Shown: positions 35,917 to 46,224 of the stretch, in pieces
How the letters are laid out: every line of letters starts with the position of its first letter
Position numbering within the stretch: the first letter of the stretch is position 1
Assembly: GCF_947179165.1 (NCBI RefSeq)
Contig: NC_077248.1
Location: forward strand, 51,477,232-51,541,231
Source of the DNA: Solanum dulcamara
Lineage: Eukaryota; Streptophyta; Magnoliopsida; Solanales; Solanaceae
Length of the DNA stretch: 64,000 nucleotides
Direction: 5' to 3'
Notes under the pieces: generated by a model
Databases searched by the model: none
What the model was told of the DNA's origin: nothing
Seen by the model: the letters and a program-made list of their open reading frames with translations, nothing else
Position numbers and translations under genes: made by a program

Positions 35917-38043
35917 TGTAACACTCCGTACTATTATAAATTAGATCAATTGAGAAAAACCAGAGAAAAAGGAGATTTTATCACTGTTAGTAGGGGAACA
36001 ATTGCCACCGATGACCCGTAGACTACTCTACGAGTGGTAGGGATGACTCGTAGACCCCCACCTAGCCTTAGAATTTTTCTAAGTGGTGAGCCACCCTACA
36101 ATCCCTAGATGACAACCCTTCAAAGGATCTACAACCCATACAGGGACTCGCAGACCCAATGAGACTAATCCAGTAGCTCAGATAATTGTACTTGAGTTCT
36201 AAGAATAGGTCCTACTAACCGTAGGACCTTGTACGCGTCGTAGGAGATATTTCATAGACTTCACCCTTAAAAAAGCCCTAAAAATGTTTCCTACAAGTTA
36301 GTGGGATGACCTGTAGAAAGGTGGTCATAAACCCAATAGTGCAATTACAGAATGTCCAATTTTTGGATCAAGGTTCCACGAGAGACCTTCTATGGTCCAT
36401 AGAAGTTTCTATCATCTGTAAGAAGGCACCCGTAGATGGTCTGGTCTATTTTAATAAGGGGTATTCTAGTCTTTTTCCCAACTTTCCCAAGCTTAACCCA
36501 ACCATTTTTTGACTAAATTTAGTCCCTTATCAGTACTCAATGGGGGTTTTTCTCTTATTAATACTTAGAAACTTTTGAGAATAAGAATTGTAGAGGAGAA
36601 GAGCTAAGGTTCAAGAGTTTCAAGCCAAGTCTTCAATTTCCGACTATATAATCGGCATGCCAATTATGTAAGGATATCCTAACATTGGAATAAGTTCATC
36701 CTCGTCCCTACATCTTTATATAGTTGAGTTAAGCTTTGATTTTAGTTTCAATTCTAATGAAATGAATTCTTGAGTATCTATAAAACTACTTATTGAATTC
36801 TAGTATGTATATTTTCCTATAGGTTGATGAGTTGAATGTTTGAGATTATGGATTCATATTTTTATTCACATGAACCCTAGTTAAGTCTTGCATTTAAATT
36901 ATTTTATGCACTACTTTGAGTTAAAGAATGATGATCTTCAATATTAAATTAAGGAGGAGTTGACCATTATTTGAGTATGAAGAAGTCTTTTGATGTCTAT
37001 TTTTAGCATGAGTATTAACACATTTTAAACCTCTAATTTGATGAAAGTTTCGAAGTTAATATATGATTTCTAAATACATTGCTAAGATGAGATGTTACCT
37101 ATGTTTAAGAGAAGAGATGAGATGAGAAAGAAAAGTAAATTAATGTAAAGGTCCAATGAGACTAGATGAGATGTATTTTGAGTATTTCACTAACTTGATG
37201 TCTATGAGCATAATAAGTATTTTGTGAGTAGTCCCAAAAGAGGACTTTTTATATAGATTCAGTGATTCGACGTCCCTTACCCTTGCAAGGTATCGAACGG
37301 TTGTGGAAATGACAGTACTTTGTTGTATCATCACTTGCTCATAAGTGATGGTTTTGGTTAGATAAACTCTCTAAAAAGTAAACTACTATATTTAATATAC
37401 AAAGTTTCATTTACTTTTACCTATCTTTTAAAGTATTATTTTATTATAGTGCATGCTTTATTGAGGTGAGCTATTTTTAGAGTTGAGTTCCTTAGTTTGA
37501 GTATCTTGAGTATGTTTCCTTTCAGACATTTTACATACAGTACATTTCATGTACTAATGTCATTCAAACTATATTATTTTATAGTATAGATACAGGTGTT
37601 AGAAATCATTAATAGGCGCACCGTTGATGATCTATGTTCTCTAGCTTTTGGTGAGACCTCTTTACATTCAAAGGAGCTTCTTCCTTATTAGTTTTGTTTA
37701 TTTACATTAGTTCTATAAGTTATTCATGGGCTTGTTTTGTCACCTTCTTAGTAGTTAGTAGAGGCTTTATAGACTGAGTAGAGTGGAGTCATTATGAGTC
37801 TATCATAGTCTGTTTTAAACAACGACTTTCATTATTGAGTTATGACATTCAGTTACATTTTTATATGAGTACTTTAATTTATTCCTTAAATATGGATAAG
37901 AATGTTTTATAGAAGACCGCTTGAGTTACTCTTTTTATGAGTTAAGTCTTCTGCTGATTGAGTTAGCCAGACCAAGGGTTTTCTTGAGACCAATAAGCTT
38001 CTGAGTGTCGGCCACATCCAGGGTGTAGACTCGGGAAGTGATA
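35917..38043 (+). repeat. R6 5' LTR (2.13 kb)
   Basis: Starts TGTAACACTCCG and ends GGGAAGTGATA (ancestral GTGACA likely) four bases before the primer-binding site. The word module at 35990-36450 repeats ACTCGTAGA / TCTACGAGT forms on both strands. A TATGTAAGGATA donor-like string is near 36665. Confidence 0.85.
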
Positions 38044-38047
38044 AACT

Positions 38048-38060
38048 TGTATCAGAGCAC
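38048..38060 (+). other. R6 primer-binding site (initiator Met tRNA)
   Basis: TGTATCAGAGCAC, one mismatch to TGGTATCAGAGCAC, 4 bp after the LTR. Confidence 0.85.
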
Positions 38061-38103
38061 AGAATTTAAGAGTCCTAGGGTATATATGATGCTGAGTCTA
38101 GTA

Positions 38104-41100
38104 TGTCACGACCCAACCCCGTAGGTCGTGACTGGGGTCTGACCTGGACCCCGTATACCTACCTATTAGTTGTAGTCATACTTAACTATGAACAAGGGGA
38201 TACTAATCGCAAAAATCCTAATGAGTTAAAACTTTTTCGTGCACGTGTGGCCTCTTCCACTCATTTCATAGCACATAAGTGCATGCAAGCTGACAAGGCT
38301 GTTGTAACATAACTATATTCACAAAATGTCGTATAGGCACAATTGAAACAAACTCACAAACATCCCACATCCATATATCTATAGACCTCTAGGAATAGTA
38401 ACAAAAATATATGGCGGGACAGGGCCCCCGCCGTACCCTTGAATATATAAACATATACATTAAGTGACCAGTATCAAAAATTAGGCTCCAGAACAGTGAA
38501 GCACTTCCGACATAGCTGAGAGGAACTCCTAAGCTGACGGATCTCCAGAATGGACATCTGTACCTGCGGGCATGAAACGCAGCCCCCTGAGAAAAGGGGG
38601 GTCAGTACGATATATACTGAGTATATAAAGCATAACGCATCATAACTGAGAGAATAACTGAAATAGGGATACAGGGAACAAGTATAACAGTTAATAAGGT
38701 ACTATACCTGCATCTTATAACATAAGGGCATATACACCATCTTCATATACTGTACCCGGCCCGCTAGGGGACTCGGTGTTACCATGTCATCGCATACGGG
38801 GTCGTGTCATATATTAAAATTACATTATTATGTTTTCACATGCATGCCTATCTATCATTGCATATCATACCGTACCCGGCCCAATATGGGTCTTGGTGTT
38901 ATAATCATATCATCACATACCGTATCCGGCCCATTAGGGGACTCGGTGTTATCATCATATCATCATATACCATACTCGACCCTTTAGGGGATTCAGTGTT
39001 ATAATCATATCATCATATACCATACCCAGCCCTTTAGGGGACTTGGTGTTATAATCATATCATCATATACCATACCCGACCCTTTAGCGGACTCGGTGTT
39101 ATAATCATATCATCACATACCATACCCGGCCTATTAGGGAACTCGGTGTTATAATTATATCATCACATACCATACCCGACCCATTAGGGGACTCGGTGTT
39201 ATCATCATATCATCATATATAGGTTGATTATTATCTGGGACTCACTAGGGTAATCATACTGAACTATCGTTCGTGGATCAGGATAATAATCATCTCAGGT
39301 GCCCTTTGAGTGCCACTAGGTCTATATTAAGTGAAGTCTCAAGAATTATAGACATATTTTAGGGTAATGCCAACCAGCTTAAGGAAATCATAAACATCTG
39401 TCATCACAGATTCCTTAGGAATAGGATCTCTAAGTCCCATTATTAATTGATATATAGACGGTTCAGGGAAGGTAGCTCAACTACGATAAGAGTTTTCCCG
39501 CCAAGGAGTGAATATGAGACATATAGCGTATTCGGAGCTTAAGAATGGACTTACTCTAGAGCTCGTATCATGTATCATTTTCTTTAAGACATGTCAAAAG
39601 AAATAAAGGGTAGGCCTCACCTGTTTGTCCCTTCCTATCCCAAAGGAGTTTGAGAGACAATAATTCACCTATCGTAGGCATCCTAGTGTTCAGTAGTAGA
39701 TAAGAATCAAGAGGTATGCTTGGGTCCTTATGAATGGGATTATCCCCACTTGCATATGCAGATATACATATTACACTTCTATCAAGGATATGCCAAGAGA
39801 AGGGAAGGATAGCCTTACATACTCATCACTTCCTAACGTATGGAAAGCTTGAGAAGCCCTAGTTCAATTACTATAAGAATGCTTTCATCAAGAAGTAAAT
39901 GAGGACCGTGAACTATGCTTGGCATTTATGAGTAGATTTACCCTCAATCTCATATCATTCATTATTTAACTTGAAGACATGCCAAAAGAAGAAACAAGAT
40001 AGGCTTTACATACTTATGCCAAAAATATGCCAAAAGAAAGCTTCACATACCTTGTCTGAATTATTCCTTATCCTGTTTGCCTCGCCGTCCTTTGAACCTA
40101 TTCAATATGAAATTAATATGAATATCAACCCCTCTTAACTTTATAGCACGCTAGGTTACACCTTAGTATTAATGGAATCTATTTCCTTAGTCGTTTCCCC
40201 GACTAGTTCTGTTATTTGCTAAGACGTCGATGAAAATTGGGCAGCACCTCCCCTATAATGTGCCCTATCAAAATTTCCAATTAGGTCCCTAAGAACTACA
40301 GACAACCAACAACAACAAACTGCAGCAATTCACACCAACAATATACAACATAAACTCCAAACGACTTATTCAAAAATACGATATCACAATAGGGCGTCTA
40401 GCCTTTATTTTGTAACACCTTTAACTATATGAAACGAGGGGTCGTGTGGATGAAACAAGAAGCATCCACACCCATTTTTGAATGAAATTAGGCCCTGAAA
40501 CAATACATTACACAATATAAACCCCCAACGATTTACTCGAAGCTATGATACCAAAACTAAAGTTTTTAATCTTTCTGTCGTGAATTCTTTAATTGCACAG
40601 CGGAGGGTCGTGTGGATGAAACTAGAAGCACCCCATGCCATTATTAACATACATTAAAGCACCAAAAAAAATCACCACCCAACCAGAAGTCACACACCAC
40701 AAGCGCAACGCATTATTCGATTACAATTAACTATAGCGATTCCAATTTCGCTTATTTCGAACGCCGAACTTTTCAAACATTTTCCCCAACTTGAAGCAGA
40801 CCCTAGGGTGTGTAATACACCCTAATTTAACATCATAAACTTCAAATTATAGGGGAAGAACTTACCTTTCCCGAAATTGGCTAGAACTTGCCGAAATTGT
40901 GCCACGGAACTTTTTTTAGCGCGATGTAACGCCGTGGCAGCTTGCTGTCCGATTTTTGCTGAACCAAAATTCAAATTTTATACTACTAATACTTCCATAT
41001 CATCTAGTATACTCTAAGTAATTAATTTACGGAGCCAAAGAGGAACTTACCTATTTTTCCTCCCAAAGCCGTCACTCTTTTCTCCTTAGCTCTAGGGTTT

Positions 41101-41718
41101 ATTTTTCATTTGCTTTGGCTGAAGTTTTGGGGAACAATCTGAAGTATTAGTCATATATACATATATATAGGTGGTCCTAGGGTGTGACATGTGTCATCCC
41201 CTAGAGATGACACGTGTCCAGCCCCTATTGGGCCACCATATCTACATAATAAAGGAGGGGCTGCCACGTGGCAGTGGGGCCCACCTCCCCCAAGCAGGTG
41301 GGTCACCTACTTGAACCCAAGCAGGTGGGTCACCTTCTTGCTTGAGGTACTGCCATGTGTCACCCTCTCATTGGCTGCCCCGCGTTGTTTTTTTTCTTCT
41401 TCGTGGGTTCGTAATCTCGTCTCACTTTAAGAGCCTATGTAATCCATGCTTCGCAAGTTTGGTACGTACTCCAATAGATTAAGTATGTAAGACTTCCAAG
41501 TTAGTAGCTTACGTAGGTAAATCGAGTCCTACGACTCATTACTTGGCCTCCAATTCCTTTTGGATTCTTATGACACCATTTCCAACCTTCCTTCTCACGA
41601 GGTATCACAATCTTCTTTCCTTAGAGTCATTTGATAGTGTCGTAGCTTATCCGGCTCACATGATAGTGTCTAAGAAACTTAAGAAGACATTCCGAGCTCG
41701 AGAGTGCAGGGTGTAACA
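38104..41718 (-). repeat. R7 3' LTR (3.6 kb)
   Basis: Starts TGTCACGACCCAACCCCG and ends GGGTGTAACA before the polypurine tract (minus: AAAGAGGGGAAGGA|TGTTACACCC). Related in inverse orientation to the R9 LTRs, e.g. GACACGTGTCC near 41210 and CAAGCAGGTGGGTCACCT at 41292. Donor-like AAAGGTAAGT sites on the minus strand are near 40868. The frame at 41191-41430 is LTR sequence. Confidence 0.87.
38867..39216. repeat. Seven 50-bp tandem repeats in R7 LTR
   Basis: Units start ATACC at 38867, 38917, 38967, 39017, 39067, 39117 and 39167, exactly 50 bp apart, each carrying CCGGCCCATTAGGGGACTCG-like and GTGTTAT.ATCATATCATCA parts. A degenerate half unit is at about 38748-38790. R9 LTRs have a single copy of the core in inverse orientation (62886, 56041). 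Confidence 0.95.
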
Positions 41719-41733
41719 TCCTTCCCCTCTTTA
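41719..41733 (-). other. R7 polypurine tract
   Basis: Minus strand TAAAGAGGGGAAGGA immediately before the LTR start TGTTACACCC; near-identical to the R9 tract. Confidence 0.8.
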
Positions 41734-42690
41734 GAACATTCGTCCCTGAATGTTGAATAACATTTCCCTTAAGACTTCATACAAATTGTAGAGAGATTCC
41801 TTTCTACTAGAATAACATACATTTTCATCCAAGTAATTAATATACGAGTTCCAAGATTGGGGGTTATCTATAGACATTGGGAATAGGTACGGACACCTGT
41901 GTTTCATGTCCTCTTCAACCTCCCAGGTTATGTCTTCACGATTCTTATTTCGCCACAGTACCCTGACGGAAGCTATGTCCTTAGTTCGCAACCCGTTTAA
42001 TCTACTGATCTAGGATGGAAATGGGTTGCCCCTCGTAGGATAACTCCATGTTATGTGGACCTCCTTTTGGGAAACATTCTGGGAGCGTCGTTTACATTCT
42101 TGCAGAGCATTGGTCTATGAAAACCAAATGTATTATTTCAAATTGGCCAGTAGATCCCACTCATAGGTAGCTTTATCTATTCTACAAATGACCTGAGAAG
42201 GATCAATCTATCTCCTTCTTGCCGACTCTAGGCTTCTAATCGATAGCTTGTCCCGGATTAAGCTTTACTTCATCAATAATTTACTGGATCCCCTCTGGGC
42301 CTATCCATTAATCGAAGGGCAAAATATTGTACTAAGATTCACATATGTTCCCAATCCTTATCGGAGCGATCTCCAGCGATTAGCCATACGTTGAAATTCC
42401 CCGTCTGAGATAATAGATATGGGAACCCCGTGAAATCTTATTGTTTCCTTGCTATGTCATCTCGTATAACCCTTAGCTGAATATACCTTCCTAATTGGAA
42501 AAAATGGGTTAATTTTGTCAGCTTATCTACCATAACCTATATGAACTTATACTTTCATAGAGTGCGAGGTCAGCTTGCACTATAACCTACATTAATCACC
42601 TTCTATTTCCGAGTTGGGATTCCCTCCCCCATAACAGGCTATCAAGCCTCTGATGCTCCTCTTCATTTAAGCCATTATACAACTCCTCTT
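41731..42690 (-). pseudogene. R7 integrase remnant, chromodomain and C-terminal tail (broken)
   Basis: From ~42660 the minus strand gives HQRLDSLL...EIPTRK and VMVDKLTKLTHFFQLGRY (integrase core with first Asp). Much-decayed core sequence follows, then at 41991-41731 MRTKDIASVRVLWRN, EDITWEVEEDMKH, PYLFP and a ~40-residue tail NSYINYLDENVCYSSRKESL.NLYEVLREML ending FNIQGRMF. The chromodomain-like WRN...TWE.EEDM block is characteristic of chromoviruses. The core between 42000 and 42600 has many stops. Confidence 0.83.
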
Positions 42691-43193
42691 AATTCAACTT
42701 ATAACACCTTAGGTATGATATCTTGCTCCTTTACTCAGATCTTCCTTCTAGTTTTATTACCACACGTTATAATGTAATTCTTACACAAACATGTGTAGGT
42801 ACGTAGAGCCATTCAGAAAATGCTTTAGTATCGCTATACTAGCGGCTTACCTCCTTCGGTCAAGGTCAGGGCTCCGCTATGGCTTTTGTCCTTAATACCG
42901 ATTATATCTTAATAGTTCTTCCTCAAACCATCTTACACATTTCTTTAATAGATTATAAATATGGAAATCACATTGCTATTACTGACTTCCTTTTATCGGG
43001 TAATCCTTTGACCTCGCTCTTAGTATGCCAATGTTCGTAAGCTGCACAACTATTCTTATGCCATTTTCACGAGGTGCATTGTATTTCAGTCATAATCTTT
43101 TTTGCTCTTGGCATACTCTGTTCTACATGTGTCATTGTACTAACACACCTTTATAATCTCTTTTTGTCATACTTGTCTCATTCCCTTTCTCAT
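42691..43193. other. R7 internal filler, ~500 bp
   Basis: Lies between the 5S-like segment and the integrase remnant, where protease, RT and RNase H would be. No coding motif on either strand. Texture resembles the non-coding interior of R9 (57060-59900), but I could not align them by eye. Confidence 0.5.
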
Positions 43194-43299
43194 TTCCCAA
43201 GGGGTCACCCATCCCAGTGCTACTCTCGTCCAAGCACGCTTAACTTCGGAGTTTTGATAGAATCCGGTAAATTAGTGTGGGTATGATCACGTCCATCCC
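43194..43299 (-). pseudogene. 5S rRNA-derived segment inside R7
   Basis: Minus strand, ~105 bp similar to plant 5S rRNA from its 5' end. Recognisable blocks in order: GATCATACC, CACTAAT, ACCGGAT, AACTCCG, AAGTTAAGCGTGCTTGG, CGAGAGTAG, GGGATGGGTGACC, TTGGGAA. The Pol III internal control region (A box 43246-43230, intermediate element, C box 43215-43201) is almost unchanged, while the 5' third has several substitutions and a short insertion (GGGATGGACGTGATC against the usual GGATGCGATC). Similarity stops after TTGGGAA; the 3' ~15 nt and a T-run terminator are absent. It is fused directly to the Gag remnant with no LTR between, unlike Cassandra elements, whose 5S lies in the LTR. A functional 5S gene is unlikely. 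Confidence 0.88.
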
Positions 43300-44191
43300 T
43301 TATGGGGTTTCTCGAGTTGTCGTCCTCTGTGCCGATCTTCCACCCCTTGTGCGTACGCTTGTACCCGGGAGATATCCATACCTGGCTGAGAAGCCATGAC
43401 CACACAACTATCAATTAAATAATAGTCCAACCCCATCATATAGCGATGCACCCTATCAGCCATATCAGCTACTATAGCGGGCGCATGCCTTGCCAACGAG
43501 TCAAACTCGAGGCTATAGTCTTTAATACTTCTACCATTCTGCCTTAACTGTAAGAATCTATTAATTCTAGCTCATTTCATTTCTGGAGGTAGAAAATGGC
43601 CAAAGAAGGCTTCCATGAACTCATCCTAGACTGCTGGAGGAGCACCCTCGCCCCTCGATAATTCCCAGGATTCATACCAATTAAGGCTACGTCACGTAGT
43701 CGATATGAAGCTAATTCGACCGACTCAGTCTTCGAGTCCCTGATTATTCGTAATGTACGCTGCATCTGTCGAATGAACTCCTATAGATCCTCTGCAAGTC
43801 TCGACCCATGAAACTCTGGAGGGTTACAGGGTAGGAAGTCACGGACCCTTAAACTATCTTGTGTATTTGTATCATCTGCTCCTAACCCATGCCTTCGAGC
43901 CTGCCCTGCCACTATCCTAGTCAATAATTACACTGCATCTCTCATGGCCCTATCTTCCGACCCTGGCTGTAGAGATGGAGGTTCAGGCATTGGAGCTTCA
44001 GGATCTTCTGCTGCTGCTGTTCTGAGTTCCTCTGGAGGTGGCAGCGTAGTAGAGCTTGCCGATTGCAGCACAATCCCTGGCATAGACTGGGCACGAGCCC
44101 TGGTAACTCTCGGGGTCTGACTAGATTCCCCCTCTACAGACTTACCCTTCTGGGCAGTCGTTGCTTCCCTCAGAGGCATCATTGTAAACAT
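43300..44191 (-). pseudogene. R7 Gag N-terminal part (broken)
   Basis: ATG at 44191 gives MFTMMPLREATTAQKGKSVE, then a Ser/Pro/Ala-rich stretch (TRARAQSMPG, SSTTLPPPEEL, PEPPSLQPG) to 43928. Further blocks recall Gag: AFFGHFLPPEMK near 43570-43610 and MARHAPAIVADMADRVHRYM, SRVQAYAQGVEDRHRGRQ (43496-43310). The frame then enters the 5S-like segment. The zinc knuckle and protease are missing. Confidence 0.8.
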
Positions 44192-44365
44192 AATGATATG
44201 TTAATGAGAGATCATCCTAACAACATAGCTCTATCGCATGATATAAGATAGAAAAGAGAGATAACATCCTAAATGTCCTGCAACCTCCTGTTTATAGGTG
44301 TGGTGCACAACACACCGATAAACAAGCCTCTACTAGACACGGTCTGTAGATACTCCGAGGACGAA

Positions 44366-44379
44366 CTGCTCTAATACCA
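44366..44379 (-). other. R7 primer-binding site (initiator Met tRNA)
   Basis: Minus strand TGGTATTAGAGCAG, one C-to-T change from TGGTATCAGAGCAG. Spacer GAAG separates it from the LTR end, the same spacer as in R9. Confidence 0.88.
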
Positions 44380-44383
44380 CTTC

Positions 44384-44461
44384 TGTCATGACCCAACTCC
44401 ATAGGTTGCGATGGGGGTTAGGTCAGACCCTAGTCGTGACCTACGGGGTTGGGTCATGACA
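44384..44461. repeat. 78-bp inverted repeat of the LTR 3' end (R7 right terminus)
   Basis: Left arm TGTCATGACCCAAC... (44384-44422) and right arm ...GTTGGGTCATGACA (44423-44461) are complementary at about 28 of 39 positions, with a perfect outer 14 bp; most mismatches are transitions. Both arms equal the LTR 3' end (compare 38104 and 57039). The normal outer LTR end GGGTGTAACA is not present, yet TAGTA follows directly. Confidence 0.9.
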
Positions 44462-44621
44462 TAGTAGAGTCCTTATTATCAGTGTGAGGTGCACCACATC
44501 AATAATAAGGAGACTATAGGACTTTAGGAAATTATTTCACTTCTTTCATACTCCATTTCATGCCGTAGAGTTTTACTCTATGAAATCTCCTTCTAATTCG
44601 CATGTTTTACAATTTCAAATC

Positions 44622-45620
44622 ATGGCTTCCAAAAGAATCTTGAGCTAGAAGCATGTCGCTAAGAATGACATCCCCAACCCTCTAGAATGTAGACCAGAAT
44701 CGAGCTCGAACTGCTGAGAATGAGAATGAGGTTGAGAATAGGACTTAAGAAGTTCCACATACTACTCAGCCCATAATGACTTCTGAGGCTGAATTTGGGG
44801 GAGTTATCTTTATGCTTACCAGTTAATAGCTACATAATATGGTCAACAGAATACCCCTAATCTCGATCTCCAATTCTCAAAAGTTGTATGCTGCAAATAA
44901 AATTTAGAATTTTCTAAGGATGAACCCATCGGTCTTCACTGGATCCAAGGTTGATGAGGATCCTCAAAATTTTATTAATGACATATGGAAGATCTTGAAA
45001 GAAATGTAAGAGCTGTCTGTTGCAAATAGAATTCGAGACTTTCTGAGGATGAATCCACTAGTCTTCACTGGTTCAAAGGTTGAGGAAGATCCTCAAAATT
45101 TTATTAATGACATTTGGAAGATCTTGAAGGAAATGCATTCCACAAAGATAAAGGGAGTTGAGCTTGTCTCCTATAAGCTGTAAGATATTGCTGATGTCTG
45201 GTACAACCAGTGCCTTCCTAGACCACTTATTTCTTCGAGAGTTGAGAGAGGCAAAGGTAGATGATTTTGTGCACTTGAAGTAGGAGGGGATGACTGTCAA
45301 GGAGTACAACCTCCAATTTATTCAGTTTTCCAAGTATGCCCCAAAGATGGTTCCCAATTCGAGATCTAAAATAAGGAAGTATGTTTCAAGTTTGGGTAGA
45401 CATATGAAGAAGGAGCGTCAACCAGCTTTGTTAATCTCAGATATGCACACATACAGATTCAAGGTGTATGTCTAATAAGTTGAAGACAATATGAAGAATG
45501 GTATAGAGGAACATCAAAGAAAGAAGGACAAATCGGTAGGCAATTAGGGCAACCATTAGAAAAGTGGAAATGGTAATCGCTCCTTCTTTCAGAAAAGGTC
45601 TTCTGGTTATGCACCATCTT
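44622..45620 (+). pseudogene. R6 Gag (broken)
   Basis: ATG at 44622 (MASKRILS then stop) sits where plant gypsy Gag starts. The capsid core is legible later: FTGSKVEEDPQNFINDIWKI, LKEMHSTKIKGVELVSYKL, and in another frame MTVKEYNLQFIQFSKYAPKM and RKYVSSLGRHMKKE (45290-45475). Multiple stops. It includes a 129-bp tandem duplication. Confidence 0.83.
44893..45150 (+). repeat. 129-bp tandem duplication in R6 Gag
   Basis: Units start GCAAATA at 44893 and 45022 and share GATGAA, GTCTTCACTGG, GATCCTCAAAATTTTATTAA and GGAAGATCTTGAA. The period is 43 codons, so the reading frame is kept. Confidence 0.9.
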
Positions 45621-45753
45621 CAGCGAGTGCACCTGCACCTAACACAAGGAATGATTATAGGTCGCAGTATTTCAAAACACAGGGTTCTCAGTCCTAAGGG
45701 AGTGTGGCCCAAGGTCCTATGATGACGCCTCTGGTAAGTGTGGTAAGATCCAT

Positions 45754-46224
45754 TTGGTAGAGTATTGTGTGGGCACCTATTATTGTTACAAGTCTGGTCA
45801 GATGGGTCACTTTCATAGAGAATGTCCAATAGGGAGACAAGGTAGGGAAGGAAACAAGGACCAATCTTCTTCGACAGTACCAACCAATAGAGATAAACAA
45901 AGAGGGTCTAATTTGGGGGCAGGCAGAGGTCCAAATGGTCTATATGCTTTGTCTAATCACCACAACCAAGAAAACTCTCCAGATGTTGTCACATGTATGC
46001 TTCGAGTATTTTCTAGTGATGTTTATGCCTTGCTTGACCCAGGTGATACTTTGTCTTTTGTGACTTCATATGTAGCTATTAAGTTTGGAATTCTTCCGGG
46101 ATAAATCTTAGAACCATTCAGTGTATCTACTCCTATTGGTATGTCCATTATAGCTAAGAGAGTCTATCATGATTGTATAGTCTCCGTCTATCATAAAAAG
46201 ACTTCAGCCTATTTGGATGTGCTT
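45754..46224 (+). pseudogene. R6 zinc knuckle and aspartic protease N-terminus, cut by R8
   Basis: CYKSGQMGHFHRECP near 45783-45828 is a CCHC knuckle with the second Cys changed to Ser. A linker with NGLYALSNHHNQENSPDVVT leads to the protease active site LLDPGDTLSFVTS (46029), catalytic Asp kept, G-D-T in place of G-A/S-T. The frame stops after ILPG but resumes (KTSAYLDVL) up to 46224, where R8 inserted. The rest of pol is off-window. Confidence 0.85.

Larger units (their letters stand above)
38104..44461 (-). mobile_element. R7: gypsy chromovirus with one full LTR and a palindromic stub
   Basis: Exact TAGTA at 38099-38103 and 44462-44466 bounds the element. Minus-strand order: stub (44461-44384), primer-binding site (44379-44366), Gag N-terminus (44191-43300), a 5S rRNA-like segment (43299-43194), filler, integrase and chromodomain (42690-41731), polypurine tract (41733-41719), 3' LTR (41718-38104). 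Protease, RT and RNase H are absent. In place of a 3.6 kb 5' LTR there are 78 bp forming an inverted repeat of the LTR 3' end. Same family as R9 by LTR ends, polypurine tract and C-terminal tail. Confidence 0.88.

Noticed and set aside
43194..43299. Functional 5S rRNA gene, or a Cassandra LTR
   Set aside because: The 3' end and T-run terminator are missing and there are substitutions in the 5' third; no TG...CA LTR or target duplication surrounds it.
44384..44461. Foldback (TIR) transposon or small MITE
   Set aside because: Both arms equal the R7/R9 LTR 3' end, and a primer-binding site follows at the correct GAAG spacing.
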